Shown: positions 28,497-37,733, counted from the first letter of the stretch. The stretch is DNA of 64,000 nt from Kitasatospora sp. SUK 42 (GCF_015776785.2 NZ_LFMD02000005.1:266733-330732), one strand, 5' to 3'. Notes: a model not told the origin generated them from the sequence alone. Program-made: numbers and translations.

Positions 28497-29279
28497 TTGT
28501 TGCAGGCACAGCTGACACCGGTCGTCATTCCCGGGCCCCGCGTCGGAACCGGCCCCGGACACGGCCCGCTCGGCAGCTACGAGCGGTCGCTCGGGCGCAG
28601 CCGTGAGTCGCTGACGCGCGCGGACCGGCCGGACGTCTTCACGATGTACGACCGTGAGTGGGACCTCTTCCCGGAGGTCTTCGCACCGGTCTACTCTCCG
28701 TCGACCCGGGTCGGGATCGAGTTCCTGAACCTCGCACGGCCGCGTACCCGCGACGGCGGCTCGTTCCTCGAAATGGGCTGCGGCACCGGTCTGACGGCCA
28801 CGATGGCCCTGTTCGCCGGGTACGACCGGGTGGTGGCCTCGGACATCAACCGGATGGCGGTGGCGAACGCCGCGGCCAACGCCGAACGCCACGGCGTCGG
28901 CGACCGGCTGCGCACCGTGCACGGTGACCTCTTCCTCGGTCTGGAGCCGGAGGAGCGGTTCGACGTCGTCTTCTGGAGCTCCAACTACGTGCTGGCCCCC
29001 GCCGAGTACAGCTACCGCTCCGCGCACGAGCGGGCCTACGTCGACCCGGGCTACCACGCACACCGCCGGTACCTCGCCGAGGCGCCGCTGCGGACCACCT
29101 CGACCGGCCGCGCCCTGCTGCACTTCAGCGACCGCGGGGACGTGCCGGCGCTGTACGGGATGGCCGACGAGTGCGGGGCCGAGCTGCGGCTGCTCGCCAC
29201 CCGTCAGGTCCGCGAGAGCGAGTACGGTGACGACGTGGTCGACCACCTGCTGTTCGAGATCCTGCCGAGGACCGCCTGA
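28497..29279 (+). CDS. SAM-dependent methyltransferase (class I)
   Basis: This 260-residue protein has motif I FLEMGCGTG, an acidic ribose-binding residue in VVASDIN and motif IV FDVVFWSSNYVL. It lacks the NPP(Y/F) motif of amide or DNA N-methyltransferases, so the target cannot be inferred. The start is TTG 28497 or the adjacent TTG 28500, with GGGGGAG upstream. It lies 50 bp upstream of the aminodeoxychorismate synthase gene on the same strand, and the two probably form an operon. It could methylate an aminobenzoate-derived intermediate or the final product. Confidence 0.8.
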   Translation: MLQAQLTPVVIPGPRVGTGPGHGPLGSYERSLGRSRESLTRADRPDVFTMYDREWDLFPEVFAPVYSPSTRVGIEFLNLARPRTRDGGSFLEMGCGTGLTATMALFAGYDRVVASDINRMAVANAAANAERHGVGDRLRTVHGDLFLGLEPEERFDVVFWSSNYVLAPAEYSYRSAHERAYVDPGYHAHRRYLAEAPLRTTSTGRALLHFSDRGDVPALYGMADECGAELRLLATRQVRESEYGDDVVDHLLFEILPRTA

Positions 29280-29329
29280 GACGTGCCGGAGCGACCACCG
29301 ACGAGGAACCCAGGAAGCCGAGGACACAG

Positions 29330-31453
29330 GTGCGCACGCTTCTCATCGACAACTACGACTCGTTCACGTACAACCTCTTCCACCAGCTGACCGAGGTGAA
29401 CGGCCGGGAGCCGGAGGTCGTCCGCAACGACGACCCGGCCTGGCGCCCGGACCTGCTCGCCGGCTTCGACAACGTGGTGATATCGCCCGGGCCCGGCACC
29501 CCGCACCGCGCGGCCGACCTGGGCATCTCCCGCGAGGTCGTGGCGCGGGCCCGGCTGCCGCTGCTCGGCGTCTGCCTCGGGCACCAGGCGATCGGGCTGC
29601 TGCACGGCGCCGAGGTCCACCGGGCGCCCGAGCCGCGGCACGGGCGGACCTCCCCCGTGCTGCACTCCGGCACCGGCCTGTTCCGCGGCGTGCCCTCCCC
29701 GATGGAGGCGGTCCGCTACCACTCGCTCGCGGTGAGCGAGCTGCCGCCGGACCTGGAGGCCACCGCCTGGACGCCGGACGGCGTTCTGATGGGGCTGCGC
29801 CACCGGATGCGCCCGATGTGGGGGATCCAGTTCCACCCGGAGTCGATCTGCACCCGGGACGGCACCCAACTCCTGCGGAACTTCGCCGAGTTGAGCCTCC
29901 AGCGGCGCGTGCACCACCCGCTGCGCGGGCGCCGGCCCGGGGCCGCGCGACCGGCCCGGCCCGCCGCCGGGCCGCCGGCGCGACGGCTGCGCGTCCTGGT
30001 GGAGCAGGTGCCGACCGGCTGGACCGACGAGGCCGCGTACGCCGTGCTGTTCAACGGCGGCGACCACGCCTTCTGGCTGGACAGCAGCCGGCCCGACGAG
30101 AGGCGCGGGCGGTTCTCCGTGATGGGCGACGCCTCCGGGCCGCTGGGCCGGGTGGCCACGGCCGACGTGTCCAGCGGGACGGTGAACGTGCGGTCGGCCG
30201 CCGGGACCGGGATGTCCGCGGGCCCCTTCCTCGACTGGCTGCAACGGGACCTCGACGGCATCCGCACCCAGGTGCCGCCGCTGCCCTTCGACTTCGCGCT
30301 CGGCTGGGTCGGCTACCTCGGCTACGAACTCAAGGCGGAGTGCGGCGGCGACGCGGTGCACCGCTCGCCGGACCCGGACGCCACCATGGTGTTCGCGGAC
30401 CGGGCCGTGGTCCTCGACCACGCCACCGGGACGACGTACCTGCTGGCGGCGGCCGAGGACGGCGCGGAAGGCTCCGCCGAGGCGGCGCACGCGTGGCTCG
30501 GCCGGGCCCGGGAACGGCTGGAGCGCGAGGCGGCGGGCCGGCCGCCCGAGGCGGCCGCGCCGGAGACGGACGCACCGGAGGCGGACGCACCGGAGGCGGA
30601 GGTCGTCCTGCGGCACGACCGGGCCGCGTACCTGGCGCTGATCGAGGCCTGCCAGGAGGAGATCGCCGCCGGGGAGACGTACGAGGTGTGCATCACCAAC
30701 ATGGCCGAGGTGCGGGGCCGTTACGACCCCTGGCGCAGCTACCTGCGGCTGCGGCGCGACCACCCGGCACCGTTCGCCGCGCTGCTCCAGTTCGGCGGGC
30801 TGAACGTGCTGAGCACCTCTCCGGAGCGGTTCCTGCGGGTCGGCGCGGACGGCGTGATCGAGTCCGAGCCGATCAAGGGCACCAGGCCGCGGGGCGCGGA
30901 CGCGGAGGAGGACTCGGCACTCGTCGCCTCGCTGCGCACCGACGAGAAGGACCGCGCCGAGAACCTGATGATCGTCGACCTGGCCCGCAACGACCTGGGG
31001 CGCTGCGCCGTGCCCGGCTCGGTGGAGGCCGAGTCCATCTTCCGGGTGGAGTCCTACGCGACGGTCCACCAGCTGGTGAGCACCGTACGGGCCCGGCTGC
31101 GGCCCGGACTGGACGCGGTGGACTGCGTGCGCGCGGCCTTCCCCGGAGGGTCGATGACGGGCGCGCCCAAGGTGCGCACCATGAAGATCATCGACCGTCT
31201 CGAAGGCGGGGCCCGCGGGGTCTACTCCGGCACCATCGGCTACCTGTCGCTGACCGGCGCCGCCGACCTGAGCATGGTCATCCGCACGGCGCTGGTCACC
31301 GAGGACCGGGTGCGCTACGGCGTCGGCGGCGCCGTGATCGCCCTCTCCGACCCGGCCGCCGAGTTCGAGGAGACGGCGGTGAAGGCCGCACCGCTGCTCC
31401 ACCTGACGGGGGCTGCGTTCCCCGAGCGGGAGCAGGACGGCGCAACGCTCTGA
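29330..31453 (+). CDS. pabAB: Aminodeoxychorismate synthase, fused PabA-PabB
   Basis: This 707-residue fusion has an N-terminal class I glutamine amidotransferase (nucleophile Cys in GVCLGHQAIG near 85, His-Glu in QFHPES near 170) and, after a linker, a chorismate-binding synthase domain. The PIKGTRPRG motif carries the Lys typical of PabB-type enzymes; TrpE has Ala there (PIAGT). GGSMTGAPKVRTM and YSGTIGYLS are also present. It converts chorismate and glutamine to 4-amino-4-deoxychorismate, the p-aminobenzoate or p-aminophenylalanine precursor. No PabC-type lyase is next to it. The start is GTG 29330. As the cluster also encodes a PhzE-like enzyme, two different chorismate aminations are present. 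Confidence 0.9.
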   Translation: MRTLLIDNYDSFTYNLFHQLTEVNGREPEVVRNDDPAWRPDLLAGFDNVVISPGPGTPHRAADLGISREVVARARLPLLGVCLGHQAIGLLHGAEVHRAPEPRHGRTSPVLHSGTGLFRGVPSPMEAVRYHSLAVSELPPDLEATAWTPDGVLMGLRHRMRPMWGIQFHPESICTRDGTQLLRNFAELSLQRRVHHPLRGRRPGAARPARPAAGPPARRLRVLVEQVPTGWTDEAAYAVLFNGGDHAFWLDSSRPDERRGRFSVMGDASGPLGRVATADVSSGTVNVRSAAGTGMSAGPFLDWLQRDLDGIRTQVPPLPFDFALGWVGYLGYELKAECGGDAVHRSPDPDATMVFADRAVVLDHATGTTYLLAAAEDGAEGSAEAAHAWLGRARERLEREAAGRPPEAAAPETDAPEADAPEAEVVLRHDRAAYLALIEACQEEIAAGETYEVCITNMAEVRGRYDPWRSYLRLRRDHPAPFAALLQFGGLNVLSTSPERFLRVGADGVIESEPIKGTRPRGADAEEDSALVASLRTDEKDRAENLMIVDLARNDLGRCAVPGSVEAESIFRVESYATVHQLVSTVRARLRPGLDAVDCVRAAFPGGSMTGAPKVRTMKIIDRLEGGARGVYSGTIGYLSLTGAADLSMVIRTALVTEDRVRYGVGGAVIALSDPAAEFEETAVKAAPLLHLTGAAFPEREQDGATL

Positions 31454-31458
31454 CCATC

Positions 31459-31490
31459 CGTACGGCGGCGCCCCGGGGCGCCGCCGTACG
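31459..31490. terminator. Perfect 32-bp palindrome between convergent genes, bidirectional terminator
   Basis: The arms cgtacggcggcgcccc and ggggcgccgccgtacg are exact complements. The palindrome lies between the stop codons of the aminodeoxychorismate synthase and the transaldolase-like gene. Confidence 0.85.
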
Positions 31491-31493
31491 CCG

Positions 31494-32435
31494 TCATCCA
31501 CTCCCCCGCCCCGCCCGCTCCAGCTCGCGGGCCACGGCCTCCACGTCGACGCCCAGCTCGGCCAGCTCCTTCAGGGCGCGCCGGCCCTCGGAGGCCGAAC
31601 CCATCAGCGCCTCGCCCGCCAACTCGGCCTCCGCCGCGGCCCTTTCGAGCCGCTCCACGGTCAGCACGTGCGCGGTGTTCGCGCCGACCAGGGCCTCCAC
31701 CTGGCGCGGGCTCGGGTCCGTCCAGAGCAGCAGCGGGAGTTGGGCCCCGCCGGTCCTGATGACCCGCCACCAGTCACTGCTGAGCCGTTCCTCGCGGATC
31801 CCGTACATGCACCGGGCCAGGGCGACGGCCGCGCCGCCCCGGGCCCCGGCGGCGCGCGGATCGGGCACCGCCGCCAGCCGCGCGTCGACCGCGCCGTCCA
31901 GCCGGCCGACCGGGACCTCGGCGACCAGGGTGATCTCGTGCAGTTGCAGCCCGGACACCAGCGCCCGCTCCATGCCGGCGAAGAAGGCGTCGAGGAGCCG
32001 CTCGTAGCGCTCCTCCGAGTACACCGGACCGGCCTGCACCCCGATGCCCTCGGCGAGGCAGTCGCGCAGGGCCATCAGGCCGCCCGCGTCCACCGGCAGC
32101 CGCACCATCAGATTGCCGCGGCCCACCCGCTCGTACAGGGCGCGGGCCGCCTCGAACAGCTCCTCGGCACCCGCCCCGGGGCCGACGGCGGGGGCCACCG
32201 ACACGTGCCCGGCCCGCCCGTCGGTCGCCAGGAACACCGGTGCCAGGGCGTCGCAGACCCGGTGCAGCACCGCGGGCGGGCCCTCGGTGAGAAGCGCGCC
32301 CGCGATGAGCTCGCGGCGAGCCAGATGGCTCAGGACGTCGACGTCGAAGTCCGCGGTGGTGTCCGCCGACAGCCATGGGGGGACTCCCTCGGCTGCCAAC
32401 TGTTGAAGCATGGCACTGGCTGACCGGCTGATCAT
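31494..32435 (-). CDS. Transaldolase-like protein with Lys-to-Arg change at the Schiff-base position
   Basis: This 313-residue protein follows the actinobacterial transaldolase layout: ADTTADFDVDVL near the start, NLMVRLPVDAGGLMALRDCLAEGIGV near 145, SEERYERLLDAFFAGMERAL, and a degenerate end (RCMYGIREERLSSDWWRVI, LLLWTDPSPRQVEAL). In active enzymes the strand reads like NVFIKIPAT, with Lys forming the Schiff base. Here the codon is CGG (Arg). The ASTGVK motif near the C-terminus is also lost. Classical transaldolase activity is therefore doubtful. Context (divergent from DAHP synthase) would otherwise suggest erythrose-4-phosphate supply. A CTGACAGATT element lies 51 bp upstream of ATG 32435. 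Confidence 0.72.
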   Translation of the reverse strand: MISRSASAMLQQLAAEGVPPWLSADTTADFDVDVLSHLARRELIAGALLTEGPPAVLHRVCDALAPVFLATDGRAGHVSVAPAVGPGAGAEELFEAARALYERVGRGNLMVRLPVDAGGLMALRDCLAEGIGVQAGPVYSEERYERLLDAFFAGMERALVSGLQLHEITLVAEVPVGRLDGAVDARLAAVPDPRAAGARGGAAVALARCMYGIREERLSSDWWRVIRTGGAQLPLLLWTDPSPRQVEALVGANTAHVLTVERLERAAAEAELAGEALMGSASEGRRALKELAELGVDVEAVARELERAGRGSG

Positions 32436-32485
32436 AAGTGTGAAGCCTAGGACGGCCCGGCGACGCCGTGCATATCCCGGAATCG

Positions 32486-32495
32486 AATCTGTCAG
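32486..32495 (-). promoter_or_regulatory. Cluster promoter motif upstream of the transaldolase-like gene
   Basis: On the minus strand it reads CTGACAGATT, a variant of CTGACGAAGT, 51 bp upstream of the start codon. The second block is weak (ATATGC about 20 bases on). Confidence 0.45.
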
Positions 32496-32631
32496 GTCGC
32501 CGCCCGGCCCGGACCGGACGACCGGACCGCGCCGCCGCCGCCCGATCCCGACATTCCCTTCCTTTCCCTGTACGGAACTTCGCCGCGGACTCGCGGGATC
32601 CCCCCCGAAAACGTGACTGAAAAACCGCCAC

Positions 32632-32662
32632 CTGACGAAGTTGCGATATCCCGATGGAGGCC
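32632..32662 (+). promoter_or_regulatory. Cluster promoter motif upstream of the DAHP synthase operon
   Basis: CTGACGAAGT (32632-32641) is followed 12 bases later by ATGGAGGCC, a poor match to the second block ATTGCCGCC. It lies 94 bp upstream of GTG 32735. Confidence 0.6.
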
Positions 32663-32734
32663 CGGGCCCGCAATTTCGCAGACTCGTCGCCACAGCCATG
32701 CCCCCGGCGAACACGAGAGCACTGGAGGTGCCAC

Positions 32735-33904
32735 GTGCAGAAAGTCGCGCAATGGAAATCCTGCCCTGCCGACCAACAGCCGACCTGGCCGGACACCGGA
32801 GTTCTGTGGCAGGTCCACGATGAATTGAGGGAATCCCCCGCGCTGGTGCGCGGGTCCGACGTGCGCACCCTGCGCACGCTGCTCGCCCGCGTCGCGGCGG
32901 GTGAACTCCAGGTGATCCAGACCGGCGACTGCGCGGAGGACCCGGCCGAGGCGACGCCCGGCCACGTCGCCCGCAAGACCGCGCTCCTCGACGTCCTCGC
33001 GGGGGTCATGAAGGCCCGCTCGCACAAGCCCGTGATCCGGGTGGGCCGGCTCGCCGGGCAGTTCGGCAAGCCCCGTTCCAACCCCACCGAGGTCATCGAC
33101 GGGGTCGAACTCCCGGTCTACCGGGGGCACATGGTCAACTCCCCGGAGCCCGACCCGGAGCTGCGCCGGCCCGACCCGAAGCGGCTGCTCAGCGGCTACC
33201 GGGCCGCCGCCGACGTGGCGGCGCTGCTCGGCTGGTTCGACGACGGCGGCCAGTCGCCCGTCGACGCGCCCGTGTGGACGAGCCACGAGGCGCTGCTGCT
33301 CGACTACGAGGCGGCCATGCTCCGCACCGAGCCGGACGGCTCGCAGCTGCTGACCTCGACGCACTGGCCGTGGATCGGCGAGCGCACCCGGCGGCTCGAC
33401 GGCGCGCACGTCGCGTTCTTCGCCGCGCTCGCCAACCCCGTCGCCGTCAAGGTCGGGCCCACCATGACGCCCGAGGCCCTCCTGGAGCTCTGCGAAAGGC
33501 TGGACCCGGAGCACGAGGCCGGCCGGCTCACCCTCATCTCCCGCATGGGCGCCGGCAAGGCCGCCGAGCGGCTGCCCGCCCTGGTGCGCGCGGTGCGGGC
33601 GGCGGGACACCCGGTGATCTGGCTGGTCGACCCGATGCACGGCAACACCGTGTCCACCCCGCACGGCTTCAAGACGCGTTACGTCGAAACCGTCGTGCAG
33701 GAGGTCCGGGAATTCCAGGCGGCGGTTCTGGACAACGGCGGCGTGGCCGGCGGGATCCATTTGGAGACCACCCCGGACGACGTCTACGAATGTGTTCAGG
33801 ACGCCTCCAGGGCCTGTGAGATCGGGGACAGGTACACCAGTTACTGCGACCCGCGGCTGAATCCCGCCCAGGCATTCGACGTCGTCTCCGCCTGGTACGC
33901 GTGA
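32735..33904 (+). CDS. phzC: Class II 3-deoxy-D-arabino-heptulosonate 7-phosphate (DAHP) synthase, PhzC-like
   Basis: This 389-residue protein is of the short class II (plant/PhzC) type. Recognisable segments are VIQTGDCAED, KPVIRVGRLAGQFGKPRS, TSHEALLLDYE, THWPWIGERTRRLDGAHVAFFA, NPVAVKVGPTM, RMGAGK, WLVDPMHGNT and GGIHLETTPDDVYEC, containing the usual metal ligands and phosphate-binding arginines. It condenses phosphoenolpyruvate with erythrose 4-phosphate and commits carbon to the shikimate pathway. GTG 32735 has GGAGG upstream. It leads an operon with the dehydrogenase, isochorismatase-like hydrolase, PhzE-like synthase and a small ABM-type protein, as in phenazine and 3-hydroxyanthranilate clusters. 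Confidence 0.92.
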   Translation: MQKVAQWKSCPADQQPTWPDTGVLWQVHDELRESPALVRGSDVRTLRTLLARVAAGELQVIQTGDCAEDPAEATPGHVARKTALLDVLAGVMKARSHKPVIRVGRLAGQFGKPRSNPTEVIDGVELPVYRGHMVNSPEPDPELRRPDPKRLLSGYRAAADVAALLGWFDDGGQSPVDAPVWTSHEALLLDYEAAMLRTEPDGSQLLTSTHWPWIGERTRRLDGAHVAFFAALANPVAVKVGPTMTPEALLELCERLDPEHEAGRLTLISRMGAGKAAERLPALVRAVRAAGHPVIWLVDPMHGNTVSTPHGFKTRYVETVVQEVREFQAAVLDNGGVAGGIHLETTPDDVYECVQDASRACEIGDRYTSYCDPRLNPAQAFDVVSAWYA

Positions 33905-33945
33905 CCGATCAGCCGCGGCAGCAGCCGAATAAGGAGCCAACCGTC

Positions 33946-34716
33946 ATGCACAAGGAAATAGCTCTGGTCACCGGCGCGGCCGGCGGCATCGGAGCGGCGG
34001 TGGTGGAGACGCTCGCGGCCCACGGAATGACGGTGGCCGCCGTCGACCGCGACGGCGGCCAGCTCGACGTCCTCGTCAAGGAGGCCGCCGGGCGGGGCCA
34101 GGACGTCGTGGCCTTCGTCGGGGACGTCACCTCCAGCGCGCGGGTCGAGGCGCTCGTGGACGACGTCGAGGAGCGGTTGGGGCCGATCGACCACCTGGTC
34201 AACGCCGCCGGCGTGCTCCGGCTCGCCGAGGCCCGCGCCCTGACCGACGAGGAGTGGAGCGTCACCTTCGCGGTCAACACCACCGGCGTCTTCTTCGTCT
34301 CCCGCGCCGTGGTGAACCGCATGGTCCCCCGGCGCCGGGGCGCGATCGTCACCATCGCCTCCAACTCGTCGGGCACCGCCCGCACCGAGATGTCGGCGTA
34401 CGCCGCCTCCAAGGCCGCCGCGACCATGTTCACCAAGTGCCTCGGGCTGGAGGTGGCCAAGTACGGGATCCGCGCCAACATCGTCGCCCCCGGCTCCACC
34501 GACACCCCGATGCTCACGGCGATGTGGACCGACCAGGGCAGCGCGCGGGCCTCCATCGAGGGCGTCCCGGAGGCGTACCGGGTGGGCATTCCGCTGGGCA
34601 AGCTCGCCCGGCCCACGGACGTCGCCAACGCGGTGGCGTTCCTGCTGTCCGACAAGGCGTCCCACATCACCATGCACGACCTGACGGTGGACGGCGGTGC
34701 GGCCCTCGGTGTCTGA
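33946..34716 (+). CDS. EntA/DhbA-like SDR, probable 2,3-dihydro-3-hydroxyanthranilate dehydrogenase
   Basis: This 256-residue SDR has an intact TGAAGGIG cofactor motif, NAAG, active-site Ser (IASNSSG) and YAASK. The stretch [12 protein letters not shown] matches the EntA/DhbA type, which oxidises 2,3-dihydro-2,3-dihydroxybenzoate. Beside PhzE- and PhzD-like enzymes the expected substrate is trans-2,3-dihydro-3-hydroxyanthranilate, giving 3-hydroxyanthranilate. ATG 33946 follows AAGGAG at good spacing. The presence of this dehydrogenase and the absence of PhzF, PhzA/B and PhzG genes nearby argue against a phenazine product. Confidence 0.85.
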   Translation: MHKEIALVTGAAGGIGAAVVETLAAHGMTVAAVDRDGGQLDVLVKEAAGRGQDVVAFVGDVTSSARVEALVDDVEERLGPIDHLVNAAGVLRLAEARALTDEEWSVTFAVNTTGVFFVSRAVVNRMVPRRRGAIVTIASNSSGTARTEMSAYAASKAAATMFTKCLGLEVAKYGIRANIVAPGSTDTPMLTAMWTDQGSARASIEGVPEAYRVGIPLGKLARPTDVANAVAFLLSDKASHITMHDLTVDGGAALGV

Positions 34717-34780
34717 GGCCCTCCGGCCCGCCCTGCGGCCCGCACGCCCGAACCCCCCAGTCCCAGTGAGGAGCACACCC

Positions 34781-35461
34781 GTGCCAGGCATACCACCCAT
34801 CCGCCCCTATCCCCTGCCCACCGCGGCCGACCTGCCCCCGAACACGGTGGACTGGACGCTCGACCCCGAGCGCGCCGTGCTGCTGGTGCACGACCTCCAG
34901 AAGTACTTCCTCGCCCCCTTCCCGCCTGGGCAGGAGCCCGTCGAGTCGCTGGTGCGCAACACCGCCCGGCTGCGCGAGCGCCTCGCCGCCCTCGGCGCGC
35001 CCGTCGCCTACACCGCGCAGCCCGGCGGGATGACCGAGCAGCAGCGCGGCCTGCTCAAGGACGTCTGGGGCCCCGGCATGACGACCAGCCCCGAGGACCG
35101 CCAGGTCGTCGAGCCGGTGGCGCCCGCGGACGGCGACTGGGTGTTCACCAAGTGGCGCTACAGCGCCTTCCACAACACCGAGCTGCTCCAGCGGATGCGC
35201 GACGCCGGCCGCGACCAGCTGGTCATCTGCGGCGTGTACGCGCACGTCGGCGTCCTGATGACCGCCCTCGACGCGTTCAGCCACGACATCCAGCCCTTCG
35301 TGGTCGCCGACGCGATCGCCGACTTCGGCCGGCGCCACCACCGGATGACCCTGGAGTACGCCACCGCGCGCTGCGCCTCGGTCGCCGTCACCGACGACCT
35401 GCTGGCCGCACTGCCCCTGCCCGCCGCCCGCGAACTGGCCCACTCCGGAGCTGAGGTGTGA
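34781..35461 (+). CDS. phzD: Isochorismatase family hydrolase, PhzD-like
   Basis: This 226-residue protein is very close to Phz[17 protein letters not shown] at the start, [14 protein letters not shown] with the catalytic Asp near 38, [27 protein letters not shown] with the catalytic Lys near 122, and [10 protein letters not shown]. PhzD hydrolyses the vinyl ether of 2-amino-2-deoxyisochorismate to pyruvate and trans-2,3-dihydro-3-hydroxyanthranilate. There is no C-terminal aryl-carrier domain, unlike EntB, so the product is released free. The start is GTG 34781 with GAGGAG upstream. Confidence 0.93.
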   Translation: MPGIPPIRPYPLPTAADLPPNTVDWTLDPERAVLLVHDLQKYFLAPFPPGQEPVESLVRNTARLRERLAALGAPVAYTAQPGGMTEQQRGLLKDVWGPGMTTSPEDRQVVEPVAPADGDWVFTKWRYSAFHNTELLQRMRDAGRDQLVICGVYAHVGVLMTALDAFSHDIQPFVVADAIADFGRRHHRMTLEYATARCASVAVTDDLLAALPLPAARELAHSGAEV

Positions 35462-37359
35462 TGACGGAAGACCTGCTCGCCCGCGTCCTCGGGCCGCAGC
35501 CGGGCCCCTTCGCCCTGCTGCACCGCCCCGACAGCACCGGCCCGGACCGCCTCGACGTCCTGCTCGGCACCGTCGGCGAGGTCGGCTGCCTGGCCGGCAT
35601 CCCGCTCGACGGCGACATCTCCCCGTCCGAGGACGGTCCGCACCAGGACGTGCTGGCCCTCATCCCCTACCGGCAGATCTCCGAGCGCGGCTACGCGGTG
35701 CGCGACGACGGGACGCCGCTGCTCGCGATGACCGTCGAGGCGCAGGCCGTCGTCGACGTCGACGAGGTGCGCCGCCGCATCCCCGACGCGCCGGTGCGGC
35801 TCGCCGCCGCCGGCGCCTTCGACGTCGACGACGACGCCTACGCCGAGATCGTGCGACGGATCGTCAGGGACGAGATCGGCACCGGCGAGGGCGCCAACTT
35901 CGTCGTGAAGCGGACCTTCGTCGCCGACCTCGCCGACTACTCGGTCGGCGCCGCGCTGCGGCTGTTCCGGCGGCTGCTGGAGCGGGAGTCGGGCGCGTAC
36001 TGGACGTTCATCGTGCACACCGGCGAGCGCACGCTCGTCGGGGCCTCGCCCGAGCGCCATGTGAGCGTCGTCGGCAGCCGGGCCGTGATGAACCCGATCA
36101 GCGGCACCTACCGCTACCCCGACTCGGGGCCCACGCTGCCCGGCGTCATGGACTTCCTCGCCGACCGCAAGGAGGCCGACGAGCTGTACATGGTCGTCGA
36201 CGAGGAACTGAAGATGATGGCCCGGATCTGCGAGAACGGCGGCAGCGTCGTCGGGCCGTACCTCAAGGAGATGGCGCGGCTCGCGCACACCGAGTACTTC
36301 ATCGAGGGCCACACCACCCGCGACCCGCGCGAGGTGCTGCACGAGACCCTCTTCGCGCCGACCGTCACCGGCTCCCCGCTGGAGAGCGCCTGCAAGGTGA
36401 TCGAGCGGTACGAGCCGGAGGGCCGCGGCTACTACAGCGGTGTCCTGGCGCTCATCGGCCGGGACGGGCGGGGCGAGCGCACCCTCGACTCGGCGATCCT
36501 CATCCGCACCGCCGACATCGACGCGGACGGCCGGATGCGGATCGGCGTCGGGGCCACCCTGGTGCGCCACTCCGACCCGCTGTCCGAGGTCGCCGAGACC
36601 CGCGCCAAGGCCTCCGGCCTGCTGGCCGTGCTCGGCGAGACGGGCCCCCGCAGGTTCGGCTCCCACCCCTCGGTGCGGGCGGCGCTGGACGGGCGCAACT
36701 CGGGCCTGGCCGGCTTCTGGCTGGCGCCGGACGGCGAACGGCAGCACGGCACGGGGCCGCTCGACGGGCGGCGGGTGCTGGTGGTCGACGCCGAGGACAC
36801 CTTCACCGCGATGATCGGGCACCAGCTGCGGGCACTGGGCGCCGAGGTGACGGTCAGCCGGTTCGACCAGCCGTACGCCTTCGACGCCCACGACCTGGTG
36901 GTGATGGGGCCGGGGCCGGGCGACCCCCGGGAGATCGACCACCCGAAGATCGCGCACCTGCGGGAGGCGGTGGACACCCTGCTCGCCGAGCGGCGCCCGT
37001 TCGCGGCCGTGTGCCTGAGCCACCAGGTGCTCAGCCTGCGGCTCGGACTGCCGCTGGTGCGGCGCGACCAGCCGAACCAGGGCGTGCAGCGGGAGATCGA
37101 CCTGTTCGGGCGCCGGGAGCGGGTCGGCTTCTACAACACCTTCGCCGCCCGCAGCGCCGGTGCCCGCTTCGAGGCGGCCGGCATCGGCACCGTCGAGGTC
37201 AGCCGCGACCCGGTCACCGGCGAGGTGCACGCCCTGCGCGGGCCCGGCTTCCGCTCGATGCAGTTCCACGCGGAGTCGGTGCTCACGGAGGACGGCATGC
37301 GCATCCTCGGCGAAGCGCTGGGCGCCCTCGTCGCGGAGCGGGCGGAGCAGGTCGCATGA
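35461..37359 (+). CDS. phzE: 2-amino-2-deoxyisochorismate synthase, PhzE-like
   Basis: This 632-residue protein has the synthase domain first and the glutamine amidotransferase second, the PhzE order. The synthase part has MNPISGTYRYP in place of the PIAGT of TrpE, then PTVTGSPLESACKVIERYE and GRGYYSGVLALIGRDG. The amidotransferase part has the nucleophile in AVCLSHQVLS and His-Glu in QFHAES. It aminates chorismate at C2 without releasing pyruvate. ATG 35461 or GTG 35458 overlaps the stop of the hydrolase gene, so translation is coupled. Together with the two preceding enzymes it completes a route to 3-hydroxyanthranilate. Confidence 0.93.
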   Translation: MTEDLLARVLGPQPGPFALLHRPDSTGPDRLDVLLGTVGEVGCLAGIPLDGDISPSEDGPHQDVLALIPYRQISERGYAVRDDGTPLLAMTVEAQAVVDVDEVRRRIPDAPVRLAAAGAFDVDDDAYAEIVRRIVRDEIGTGEGANFVVKRTFVADLADYSVGAALRLFRRLLERESGAYWTFIVHTGERTLVGASPERHVSVVGSRAVMNPISGTYRYPDSGPTLPGVMDFLADRKEADELYMVVDEELKMMARICENGGSVVGPYLKEMARLAHTEYFIEGHTTRDPREVLHETLFAPTVTGSPLESACKVIERYEPEGRGYYSGVLALIGRDGRGERTLDSAILIRTADIDADGRMRIGVGATLVRHSDPLSEVAETRAKASGLLAVLGETGPRRFGSHPSVRAALDGRNSGLAGFWLAPDGERQHGTGPLDGRRVLVVDAEDTFTAMIGHQLRALGAEVTVSRFDQPYAFDAHDLVVMGPGPGDPREIDHPKIAHLREAVDTLLAERRPFAAVCLSHQVLSLRLGLPLVRRDQPNQGVQREIDLFGRRERVGFYNTFAARSAGARFEAAGIGTVEVSRDPVTGEVHALRGPGFRSMQFHAESVLTEDGMRILGEALGALVAERAEQVA

Positions 37360-37733
37360 CCGACGGTACGGGGCTGAAGGCGTCCGTGGTCTGGTGGGAC
37401 CTGGCCGGGACGGGGCGGACGATCGAGTCGCTGCGGGGGTTCCTGCGTGAGGAGGCCGTCGACCGCTTCGCCCGGGTGGAGGGGCTCCGGCTGAAGTTCT
37501 GGATCTCCGACCCCGCCACCGACCGGTGGGGCGCGGTGCTGCTGTGGGAGTCGGCCGAGGCCGCCGCCGCACCGCTGCCCGCGCTCGCCGCCGAGCTGAT
37601 CGGACGGCCGCCGGTGCAGCGGACGCTGTTCGACGTCGAGGCGACCGTCGAGGGCGTGCACGCCCTGGCCGGCCTGGCCGGGCACGGGCTGGCCCTGGAG
37701 TCGCCGGTTCCCCTGGAGGCGCCGGCGCCGTGA
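37356..37733 (+). CDS. Small dimeric alpha/beta-barrel (YdhR/ABM-like) protein
   Basis: This 125-residue protein overlaps the stop of the PhzE-like gene by four bases (ATGA). The layout WWDLAGTGRTIESLRGFLREEAVDRF, LRLKFWISDPATDRWGAVLLWES is that of YdhR/antibiotic-monooxygenase-like ferredoxin folds, which often act on aromatic compounds or as small accessory subunits. No cofactor site is visible. Being translationally coupled to the 3-hydroxyanthranilate genes, it probably acts on an early intermediate, for example helping aromatisation. The activity is unknown. Confidence 0.7.
   Translation: MTDGTGLKASVVWWDLAGTGRTIESLRGFLREEAVDRFARVEGLRLKFWISDPATDRWGAVLLWESAEAAAAPLPALAAELIGRPPVQRTLFDVEATVEGVHALAGLAGHGLALESPVPLEAPAP

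Noticed and set aside
33946-35461. A catechol siderophore (2,3-dihydroxybenzoate) pathway linked to the NRPS at 1-5969
   Set aside because: The synthase has a glutamine amidotransferase domain and PhzE order, the isochorismatase lacks the aryl-carrier domain and matches PhzD, and there is no 2,3-dihydroxybenzoate-AMP ligase.
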